64,000 nt of DNA from Ornithinibacillus bavariensis (lineage in GTDB: Bacteria; Bacillota; Bacilli; Bacillales; Amphibacillaceae). This document shows, in pieces, positions 49,821 through 57,479 of the stretch (positions within the stretch are counted from its first letter, which is position 1; each line of letters opens with the position of its first letter). Position numbers and translations under genes: made by a program. The notes beneath the pieces are model-generated. The model did no database searches. It saw only the letters and a list, made by a program, of their open reading frames with translations, and was not told where the DNA came from. The stretch is taken from positions 124,001-188,000 of the forward strand of contig NZ_JBNPWZ010000005.1 in assembly GCF_050433565.1 (NCBI RefSeq). The letters are read 5' to 3'.

Positions 49821-52607
49821 TTGGATCGTTTTGTCGTAATAGATCTCGAAACAACGGGAAATGTCGCAGCAAAACAAGATAAAATCATAGAAGTAGGAAT
49901 CGTTGTAGTTGAGGATGATCAAATTACAGAGGAATTCTCGACGATGGTCAATCCTGGGATAAATATACCACCCTTTATAACAAGATTAACTGGAATAACA
50001 GATGAAGATGTTAAGGATGCACCAACATTCTCTGATATAGCAGATACAATTACAGCAATGTTTGAAAATAGCTATCTCGTAGCCCATAACGTACCTTTTG
50101 ATTTAGGGTTTTTGAATGCGGAGCTTGCTGCAATCGGTAAAAGAAGCTTAGGGAATCCAGTATTGGACACAGTAGAATTAACGAGGATATTATTCCCTCA
50201 GGCACCTGGTTTTAAACTGGGAATATTAGCCGATTATTTAGGCATAGAACACGATAATCCCCACCGTGCTCTGTCTGATGCGTATGTGACTGCAAAGCTT
50301 TTAATTAAATTAAAACATAAAGTATCCACATTGCCTTATGAAACATTAGAGCATCTATTAAAATTGGAGAAAGTGTTAAAGTCTGATTTATTTCAGCTAT
50401 TTTCCAATCGTATGGAAGAATTAGCATATCAGGCTGTGGATGAAGGTGAGATAATTATACATAAGGGGCTCGCTTTTCGTAATGTTCTAGTTGATAAGAG
50501 GGAGGCCATTACGGTTTCTTCATCCTATGGGGATTATTTAGATTCCGTGTACGAAGAAGATGGTACAATGGCTCAAAACATGAAGAAATATGAGAAGCGA
50601 GTAGGACAGCGAGTAATGTCTGAACATATTTATGATGCCTTTCAAACGAAGAAGCATGCATTAATTGAAGCGGAAACGGGGACAGGTAAATCTTTAGCGT
50701 ATTTATTGCCCACTGTTTATGAAGCTGTTAGAACCAATAAGCGAATTGTTATCAGTACCTATACAACGCAATTACAATCACAATTATTGGAGCATGAAAT
50801 TCCATTAATTAAGAGGTTGGTCGATTTTCCTTTTAAAGTCACACTTCTAAAGGGTAAGCAACATTATATAAGTGTTGAAAAATTTGCTAATGAACTCCAC
50901 AATCACCAGCAGGATAATTATGATATTGCATTAACAAAAGCAATGATTCTGGTGTGGTTATTAGAAACAGAAACAGGAGATATAGATGAACTACATCTAC
51001 CATCTCATGGTAAGTTATTTTATAAGCGTATTTCAGCCGACTCTGAAGGAAGACCTGACCCAACTTCACCATGGTATAAGTATTCATTTTATCAGAAGGC
51101 ACGGAGAAGAGCTCAAGCTGCTGACATTATAATTACCAACCATGCTTTATTATGCACGGATATGTTTAATGATTATCAATTTCTTCCTTCGTATGATAAG
51201 GCGATTATTGATGAAGCACATCATTTGGAGGAAACAGTATCAAAACATTATGGGCTAAAATTAGACTATGTTAATATGCAACATGCACTTAATCAAATAG
51301 GTAGTATCGGAGATGGAAATTGGCTTGATCAAATTCTTTTTAACAATCCTTCGATTGAGGAAAAATTGCCAAAGGATCGCTGGAATGACCTGTTGTCTTT
51401 AGCAAAGTATGAAATGGATGATTTCTTTCGGACCATTTTTCAATATGTACTTGACCAACCTGGAAATCAAAAGGTGTTAAGTGATGTTGGTCGTATACAG
51501 TATCGATTCGAAGAAGGAAAAGAGAAGGAAAGATATTGGAATATCATTAAAGAAATGGCGACTAGAATAATTTTCTATCTCCGTGATCTTATTCATTTTT
51601 TGACCATTACATCAAAAGCATTAACGGATAAAAATGCAATCGAGGAAACACAGCTTCGAATTGATATACTACAATCGTTTATTGATGGGCTGGAACATTT
51701 ATTCCTAATGGATAATGATACTAAAGATGTTAGGTGGATTGAAATTGAGGCATATGGAGCGAAAAATGCTGTATATCTCTATAGTGAGCCTATACATGTG
51801 GCAACGATTTTAGCGGAGTGTTTTTTTGATGTGAAGGAAAGTGTTATTTTAACTAGTGCGACTTTAACAATGAAAAATTCGTTTCAATATATACAAAAGA
51901 GATTAGGTCTCTCCAGTGATCGTCTTGAGACTCAAAAAATTCCATCTCCTTTCTCTTATGTTGATCAGGTCAGAGTAATGGTTCCAAATGACTTTCCAGA
52001 TGTAACCTACGGTAATACAGATGATTTCATTCATGCAACTTGTGAAACAATTCTATCCCTTGCAGAAATAACAGGTGGGAGGATGCTTGTCTTATTTACC
52101 TCTTATGATATGCTTAAGAAATCGTATTATTTGTTAAAAGAATCAATGGAGAGCGAGAAATATGTCTTAATTGCACAAGGTATTTCTAGTGGTAGTAGGG
52201 AGAGGCTTAAGAAGAACTTCCAAACCTTCGATCAATCCATATTACTTGGAACAAGCTCTTTTTGGGAAGGTGTAGATATTCCTGGAGATGATTTGTCATG
52301 TTTAATGATTGTTCGGTTACCATTCCAGCCACCGAATCACCCAGTTTATGAAGCAAAATCCATAGCAATGAAAAATATTGGAGAGAATGCTTTTTATGAT
52401 CTTTCTTTACCGAATGCAGTAATTCGATTTAAGCAAGGATTTGGACGACTTATTCGATCGAATAATGATAGAGGAATCGTATTTATTTGTGACGCAAGAA
52501 TAATAAAATCTCGCTATGGGAAGTATTTCACTGAATCTATACCACAAGTACCTATTGCTTTCAATTCAACTTCAGAGCTAATGAAAAAAGCGCTCGATTG
52601 GTTCTAA
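49821..52607 (+). CDS. dinG: DinG-type helicase/exonuclease
   Basis: Firmicutes DinG: an N-terminal DEDDh 3'-5' exonuclease (FVVIDLETTGN at the start, VAHNVPFDLGFL, HRALSDAYVT) fused to an XPD-like helicase domain with Walker A EAETGTGKSLAYLLP (~residue 285), IIDEAHHLEETV (DEAH) and motif VI FKQGFGRLIRSNNDRG. The exonuclease residues look intact. The ribosome site AAGGTGGTGA (49806-49815) fits TTG 49821, giving MDRFVVIDLE and 928 residues; GTG 49809 lies in that site. Role in DNA repair is family knowledge. Confidence 0.94.
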   Translation: MDRFVVIDLETTGNVAAKQDKIIEVGIVVVEDDQITEEFSTMVNPGINIPPFITRLTGITDEDVKDAPTFSDIADTITAMFENSYLVAHNVPFDLGFLNAELAAIGKRSLGNPVLDTVELTRILFPQAPGFKLGILADYLGIEHDNPHRALSDAYVTAKLLIKLKHKVSTLPYETLEHLLKLEKVLKSDLFQLFSNRMEELAYQAVDEGEIIIHKGLAFRNVLVDKREAITVSSSYGDYLDSVYEEDGTMAQNMKKYEKRVGQRVMSEHIYDAFQTKKHALIEAETGTGKSLAYLLPTVYEAVRTNKRIVISTYTTQLQSQLLEHEIPLIKRLVDFPFKVTLLKGKQHYISVEKFANELHNHQQDNYDIALTKAMILVWLLETETGDIDELHLPSHGKLFYKRISADSEGRPDPTSPWYKYSFYQKARRRAQAADIIITNHALLCTDMFNDYQFLPSYDKAIIDEAHHLEETVSKHYGLKLDYVNMQHALNQIGSIGDGNWLDQILFNNPSIEEKLPKDRWNDLLSLAKYEMDDFFRTIFQYVLDQPGNQKVLSDVGRIQYRFEEGKEKERYWNIIKEMATRIIFYLRDLIHFLTITSKALTDKNAIEETQLRIDILQSFIDGLEHLFLMDNDTKDVRWIEIEAYGAKNAVYLYSEPIHVATILAECFFDVKESVILTSATLTMKNSFQYIQKRLGLSSDRLETQKIPSPFSYVDQVRVMVPNDFPDVTYGNTDDFIHATCETILSLAEITGGRMLVLFTSYDMLKKSYYLLKESMESEKYVLIAQGISSGSRERLKKNFQTFDQSILLGTSSFWEGVDIPGDDLSCLMIVRLPFQPPNHPVYEAKSIAMKNIGENAFYDLSLPNAVIRFKQGFGRLIRSNNDRGIVFICDARIIKSRYGKYFTESIPQVPIAFNSTSELMKKALDWF

Positions 52608-52614
52608 AAAAAAT

Positions 52615-52635
52615 ACTGATGCAAAGAGCATCAGT
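52615..52635. terminator. Hairpin after dinG
   Basis: ACTGATGC/GCATCAGT perfect 8-bp stem. The A-run is upstream and no T-run follows, so it is a poor terminator for dinG. Confidence 0.35.
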
Positions 52636-52841
52636 AAGCAGGATGGTATGGTGTTTAGAAATTTTTGGTTGAAATAAATAAAAACAAAACAAAAATCAAG
52701 AATTGCTTGGTATAATGTATGTGTTTCATCTTATTTAAGTTCAACTTTACTTATAGTATAGACGTATAGCTGGTATCTATGTTTAGTAATAATTGATAAT
52801 TATAACAGTAAATTAAATGTATAGCTGAATTCGGAGGGTTT

Positions 52842-52895
52842 ATGATGATGCTACAAGCAAAATTAAAACTATATAAATGGATATGGAGAGAATAG
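52842..52895 (+). CDS. 17-codon ORF immediately upstream of ypmB, possible coupling peptide
   Basis: A strong site TCGGAGGG precedes ATGATGATG at 52842, opening a 17-residue frame (MMMLQAKLKLYKWIWRE) that stops three bases before the TTG start of ypmB and contains its ribosome site GGAGAG. I do not recognise the peptide; ypmA, which precedes ypmB in B. subtilis, is longer and not similar as far as I recall. Confidence 0.35.
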   Translation: MMMLQAKLKLYKWIWRE

Positions 52896-52898
52896 AAG

Positions 52899-53441
52899 TT
52901 GGCTCGAAAACAACTTTTTATGAATAAACGATCGTTTGAGTTACCCTCGGTAGTTAAATGGATATTACTTATTTTACTGATATTGTTTCTTGCTGTTATA
53001 ATTTTTTTAATCGTCTTATATAACCAAATACAGGACGGCAAAACTGCAGGCTTCCAAGTGGCTGAACAGAGAGTCATTCAAGAAAGCTCTATTATTGATA
53101 TTTTAAAAACGTCTAGGTTCTTTGGTGAGAGTGGTTATCATGTAATTTACGGTAAGACAGACGATAAGGTAACACAAATTGCATTTGTACCTGATGACAA
53201 GGAACAAAAAATTACGATAGTGAACGAAGATGAAACCATTTCGTCTGATGAGGTAATGCAAAACTGGCAGCAGGGCTGTAAAAACTGTAGTCTCATCAAA
53301 ATAGTTCCTGCAATATTAAAGGATACCCCATTATGGGAAATAAGTTATCAGGATGAAGCAAATCGCTATGTATTAGAATATGTTTCCATTTATGATGGTT
53401 CTCAGTATGAGGAATTTCGTTTTAAGAAAATGTTCCAATAA
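52899..53441 (+). CDS. ypmB: YpmB, PepSY-like membrane-anchored protein
   Basis: A 180-residue protein with one N-terminal membrane helix (~19-43) and an exported domain of two PepSY-like units, typical of YpmB upstream of aspB. Two cysteines close together (GCKNC, ~residues 128-131) are unusual and might form a disulfide. The start is TTG at 52899 after GGAGAG; ATG 52920 is an alternative seven codons later. Function unknown. aspB follows 14 bp downstream. Confidence 0.82.
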   Translation: MARKQLFMNKRSFELPSVVKWILLILLILFLAVIIFLIVLYNQIQDGKTAGFQVAEQRVIQESSIIDILKTSRFFGESGYHVIYGKTDDKVTQIAFVPDDKEQKITIVNEDETISSDEVMQNWQQGCKNCSLIKIVPAILKDTPLWEISYQDEANRYVLEYVSIYDGSQYEEFRFKKMFQ

Positions 53442-53455
53442 GAGGTGATTTCGTA

Positions 53456-54640
53456 ATGGATATTGCAAAACGAGTACAAACATTAACACCTTCAACTACT
53501 TTAGCTATAACAGCGAAAGCCAATGAGCTAAAGCAAAATGGTTTTGACGTAATCGGGCTAGGAGCGGGTGAACCAGATTTCAATACTCCCGATTACATCA
53601 TAGATGCTGCTATAAAAGCAATGGAGGCGGGAAAAACAAAATACACTCCAACCGGCGGTATACAGGAGTTAAAGCTAGCTATTATTGAAAAACTAAAACG
53701 TGATAATAATCTTTCATATAAATCGGATGAAATTATAGTAACTTCCGGTGCAAAACATGCACTATATACACTATTTCAAGCGTTATTAAATGAAGGTGAT
53801 GAGGTAATCGTTCCTGTCCCATATTGGGTTAGCTACCCAGAACAAATTAAGCTGGCAGGAGGTACGCCAATTTATGTGCCAGCTCTTGAAGAGAATGAAT
53901 TTAAAATCTCTCCAAAACAATTAGAAGATGTTATCACACATAAAACAAAGGCTATTATTATTAATTCGCCAAGCAATCCAACAGGGATGATGTACACGAA
54001 GGACGAGTTAGAGGCATTGGGTGAAATCTGTATAAAGCACAATATCTTAATTGTTTCAGATGAAATATATGAAAAACTTATTTATTCAGAGGATAGACAT
54101 ATTTCAATCGCAGGATTATCATCGGATTTAAAGGAGATAACCATTGTTATTAATGGGGTCTCTAAGTCACATGCAATGACAGGGTGGAGAATAGGGTATG
54201 CAGCTGGTCCTTCGGCTATAATTAAGGCAATGACCAACCTAGCATCTCATTCAACTTCTAACCCTACCTCTATTGCTCAATACGCCGCATTAGCTGCATA
54301 TCAAGCAGAAGTTGATCCAACCATGGAAATGAGGAAAGTATTTGCAGAAAGACTGGATGCGTTATATGATTTAATCATTAAGGTTCCAGGTATAACCTGT
54401 CAAAAGCCTAAAGGAGCATTTTATTTATTTCCGAACGTAGCTAATGCAGCAAAGATGAATGGATTTAAGAATGTGGATGATTGGGCGAGTGCTCTATTAG
54501 ATGAGGAACGAGTTGCAGTTGTACCAGGATCAGGATTCGGAGCTCCAGATTTTATCCGACTTTCCTATGCTATTTCTAAGGAACAACTCGAAGAAGCGGC
54601 ATCACGTATTCATCGTTTTGTTGAAAAACATCTTAAATAA
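53456..54640 (+). CDS. aspB: Aspartate aminotransferase AspB
   Basis: PLP-dependent class I aminotransferase exchanging aspartate/oxaloacetate with glutamate/2-oxoglutarate. Lys237 in NGVSKSHAMTGWRIGY binds PLP; NSPSNPTG and the Arg in FIRLSYA are the usual substrate-binding positions. 394 residues; ATG after AAGAGGTGA. The aspB-asnS order (aspartate synthesis next to asparaginyl-tRNA synthetase) is conserved. Confidence 0.95.
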   Translation: MDIAKRVQTLTPSTTLAITAKANELKQNGFDVIGLGAGEPDFNTPDYIIDAAIKAMEAGKTKYTPTGGIQELKLAIIEKLKRDNNLSYKSDEIIVTSGAKHALYTLFQALLNEGDEVIVPVPYWVSYPEQIKLAGGTPIYVPALEENEFKISPKQLEDVITHKTKAIIINSPSNPTGMMYTKDELEALGEICIKHNILIVSDEIYEKLIYSEDRHISIAGLSSDLKEITIVINGVSKSHAMTGWRIGYAAGPSAIIKAMTNLASHSTSNPTSIAQYAALAAYQAEVDPTMEMRKVFAERLDALYDLIIKVPGITCQKPKGAFYLFPNVANAAKMNGFKNVDDWASALLDEERVAVVPGSGFGAPDFIRLSYAISKEQLEEAASRIHRFVEKHLK

Positions 54641-54697
54641 ACTGAGCAAATAATACCCTTAATACTAGCAAATTTTTGTCTATTGGAGGTAATTTTT

Positions 54698-55990
54698 TTG
54701 AAAACAACTATCGCACAAGTACCTGAATTTCAGGGGAAGGAAGTCACCATTGGTGCTTGGTTATCAAACAAGCGTTCTAGTGGTAAAATTGCATTTTTAC
54801 AATTACGTGATGGGACTGGTTTTATTCAAGCAGTTGTTGCGAAAAATGATGTAAGTGAGGAGATATTCCAGCTTGCTAAGAACATGACGCAAGAATCTTC
54901 TATGTACATAACAGGAACAATTGTAGAAGATACTCGTTCAAAATTTGGCTATGAAATGCAAGTATCCAATATAGAACTAATTCACGAGTCAGTCGATTAT
55001 CCAATTACACCTAAAGAACATGGTACAGAATTCTTAATGGATCATCGTCATTTATGGTTACGTTCCAAAAAACAGCATGCCATAATGAAAATTCGTAATG
55101 AAATTATTCGTTCCACTTATGAGTTCTTTAATGAAAATGGCTATGTAAAGATTGACCCACCAATTTTAACCGGTGCTTCGGCTGAAGGAACAACTGAGCT
55201 ATTCCATACGAAATACTTTGATGAAGATGCTTATCTATCTCAAAGTGGACAGCTATATATGGAAGCGGCAGCGATGGCCTTTGGGAAAGTATTTTCTTTT
55301 GGTCCAACATTCCGTGCTGAAAAATCAAAAACACGCCGACATTTAATTGAATTCTGGATGATTGAACCGGAAATGGCATTTGTAGAACATGAAGAGAGCT
55401 TACAAATTCAAGAGAATTATGTTAGTTATGTTGTTCAATCTGTCCTTAAGAATTGCCAATTAGAGCTTGGCATTTTAGAGAGAGACATTACAAAGCTTGA
55501 AAAGGTAAAAGCGCCATTCCCACGTATCTCTTATGATGACGCCATTCAATTATTAAAAGATAAAGGATTCACAGATATTGAATGGGGAGAAGATTTCGGT
55601 GCCCCACATGAAACTGCAATAGCTGAGAGCTTTGATAAACCAGTATTTATTACGAATTATCCGGCAAAAATTAAAGCATTTTATATGAAGCCGGATCCTA
55701 ATCGTGAAGAGGTTGTACTCTGTGCAGATTTAATTGCACCTGAGGGTTATGGAGAAATTATTGGTGGCTCCGAGAGAATTAATGATTTAGATCTTATGAA
55801 ACAGCGATATGAGGAGCATGGTTTAACTGGTCCAGCATATGAATGGTATCTAGAATTAAGGAAATATGGAAGTGTTCCTCATTCTGGATTTGGTTTAGGA
55901 CTAGAACGAACAGTTGCATGGATTTCTGGTGTTGAACATGTTCGTGAAACTATTCCATTCCCAAGATTATTAAATCGCTTATATCCTTAA
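54698..55990 (+). CDS. asnS: Asparaginyl-tRNA synthetase
   Basis: Class IIb synthetase charging tRNA-Asn. N-terminal OB-fold anticodon-binding domain (~1-105: VTIGAWLSNKRSSGKIAFLQLRDGTGFIQAV), then the catalytic core with motif 2 FGPTFRAEKSKTRRHLIEF and motif 3 GFGLGLERTVAWISG. The start is TTG at 54698, seven bases after TTGGAGGT, giving 430 residues. No T-box leader fits in the 57-bp gap after aspB. A terminator follows. Confidence 0.96.
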   Translation: MKTTIAQVPEFQGKEVTIGAWLSNKRSSGKIAFLQLRDGTGFIQAVVAKNDVSEEIFQLAKNMTQESSMYITGTIVEDTRSKFGYEMQVSNIELIHESVDYPITPKEHGTEFLMDHRHLWLRSKKQHAIMKIRNEIIRSTYEFFNENGYVKIDPPILTGASAEGTTELFHTKYFDEDAYLSQSGQLYMEAAAMAFGKVFSFGPTFRAEKSKTRRHLIEFWMIEPEMAFVEHEESLQIQENYVSYVVQSVLKNCQLELGILERDITKLEKVKAPFPRISYDDAIQLLKDKGFTDIEWGEDFGAPHETAIAESFDKPVFITNYPAKIKAFYMKPDPNREEVVLCADLIAPEGYGEIIGGSERINDLDLMKQRYEEHGLTGPAYEWYLELRKYGSVPHSGFGLGLERTVAWISGVEHVRETIPFPRLLNRLYP

Positions 55991-56007
55991 TAACTTTTCT
56001 AAAAACT

Positions 56008-56042
56008 GGCTGTCTCAGTAGTAACGAGACAGCCTTCTTTTT
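56008..56042 (+). terminator. Terminator after asnS
   Basis: GGCTGTCTC (56008-56016) pairs with GAGACAGCC (56026-56034), then TTCTTTTT. Confidence 0.9.
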
Positions 56043-56091
56043 AAGCCAAGAATCCATTGGACATGCTATACTAGTATTGAGGTGCAATTAC

Positions 56092-56778
56092 ATGACAAAT
56101 TCATTACCATTTCAACATATATTAACCAATCAGGTTGTCATTCCTAATTTATTACTACAAAAGTATAATAAATTAGGATTGGATGAGAAAGAATTAGTAC
56201 TACTCATTCAGATACATCGATCTATCTCTAATGGGAATTATTTCCCAACTTTGCAAGAATTGACGAGCATGTTAACAATAGATGAACAAACGTGTTCGCG
56301 ATTACTAAGAAAATTAATTCAGAAGGGCTTCTTAAAAATAGAGCGGCAGGAAAATAGTCAAGAACAATGGAGTGAGGCATATTCACTTGAACCATTATGG
56401 GAGAAGTTATTTGAACCTATGAAGGAAGAGAGGATTCAAAACGAAGACGGTTCTTTATTTATTCTGTTTGAACAGGAATTCGGAAGACCGTTATCACCCT
56501 TTGAGATCGAGACCGTTAACCTATGGCTAGATGAAGACAAACTTTCACCTGCATTAATAAAAGCAGCATTACGTGAATCTGTACTAATGGGAAAGCTGAA
56601 TTTCAAATATATGGATCGAATTCTTAGGGAATGGAAAAAGAAGGGGATACATACAGTTGAACAGGCTAGAGAAGCCACGAAAAAGTTTCATGATCATCAA
56701 GCAACGAAATATACAAATACGACAACGAAGAAAAGGGACACTTCCTTTTATTACAATTGGCTAGAGGGAGAGGAATAA
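56092..56778 (+). CDS. dnaD: DNA replication initiation protein DnaD
   Basis: Primosomal protein helping DnaA/DnaB load the helicase at oriC and restart sites. N-terminal winged-helix oligomerisation domain (~1-105) and C-terminal DnaD domain (~125-200: LFEQEFGRPLSPFEIETVNLWLDEDKLSPALIKAAL, YMDRILREWKKKGI) end with FYYNWLEGEE. ATG 56092 follows TTGAGGTG; TTG 56077 is unlikely. It overlaps nth by one base (TAATG). Confidence 0.95.
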   Translation: MTNSLPFQHILTNQVVIPNLLLQKYNKLGLDEKELVLLIQIHRSISNGNYFPTLQELTSMLTIDEQTCSRLLRKLIQKGFLKIERQENSQEQWSEAYSLEPLWEKLFEPMKEERIQNEDGSLFILFEQEFGRPLSPFEIETVNLWLDEDKLSPALIKAALRESVLMGKLNFKYMDRILREWKKKGIHTVEQAREATKKFHDHQATKYTNTTTKKRDTSFYYNWLEGEE

Positions 56779-57425
56779 TGTTAAACAAGAAGCAAATTAG
56801 ATATTGTTTAGATGAAATAGCTAAGATGTTTCCTAACGCAGAATGTGAATTAGAGCATGCTAATCCATTTGAATTAGTGATAGCGGTAGTATTATCGGCA
56901 CAATGCACCGATGCACTAGTCAATAAGGTAACTAAGGATTTGTTTAAAAAATATCAAACACCAGAAGATTACCTCAAAGTACCGCTAGAAGAATTACAAA
57001 ATGATATTAAGTCAATCGGTTTATTTCGCAATAAAGCTAAAAACATTCAAAAGCTTTGTAAGTCTCTCATAGAGGAATACGGAGGCGAGGTTCCGCACTC
57101 AAAAGAAGAACTGATCAAATTAGCTGGGGTAGGAAGGAAGACTGCAAATGTAGTTGCTTCAGTTGCCTTTGGAGAACCAGCAATTGCAGTTGATACGCAT
57201 GTCGAAAGAGTCTCAAAACGACTAGGTATATGTAAATGGAAAGACTCTGTATTAGAAGTGGAAGAGACCCTCATGAAGAAAGTACCTATGGAAGAGTGGA
57301 GTGTTACACATCACCGCTTAATTTTCTTCGGACGCTACCATTGTAAAGCAAAAAATCCCAACTGTCCAGAGTGTCCATTACTTGATATTTGTCGAGAAGG
57401 GCAAAAGAGAATGAAAGAAAGATAG
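56778..57425 (+). CDS. nth: Endonuclease III
   Basis: Bifunctional DNA glycosylase/AP lyase for oxidised pyrimidines. HhH motif with catalytic Lys and Asp: LAGVGRKTANVVASVAFGEPAIAVDTHVERVSKRLG; [4Fe-4S] cysteines in CKAKNPNCPECPLLDIC. 215 residues from ATG 56778 after GAGAGGAA, overlapping the dnaD stop. ypoC, which usually follows, is absent; a bidirectional terminator comes instead. Confidence 0.96.
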   Translation: MLNKKQIRYCLDEIAKMFPNAECELEHANPFELVIAVVLSAQCTDALVNKVTKDLFKKYQTPEDYLKVPLEELQNDIKSIGLFRNKAKNIQKLCKSLIEEYGGEVPHSKEELIKLAGVGRKTANVVASVAFGEPAIAVDTHVERVSKRLGICKWKDSVLEVEETLMKKVPMEEWSVTHHRLIFFGRYHCKAKNPNCPECPLLDICREGQKRMKER

Positions 57426-57430
57426 ATAAG

Positions 57431-57479
57431 AAAAAAGCTATCAACATTAGGAAAAACCTAATGTTGATAGCTTTTATTT
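57431..57479. terminator. Bidirectional terminator between nth and ponA
   Basis: Perfect 19-bp stem (57433-57451 with 57457-57475), A loop, with A-run and T-run flanks. Confidence 0.94.

Noticed and set aside
52751..53077. 108-codon minus-strand frame opposite ypmB and its leader
   Set aside because: No ribosome site; overlaps the leader ORF, its strong ribosome site and ypmB.
54641..54697. T-box leader for asnS
   Set aside because: The gap is only 57 bases and has no AGGGTGGNACCGCG-like sequence.
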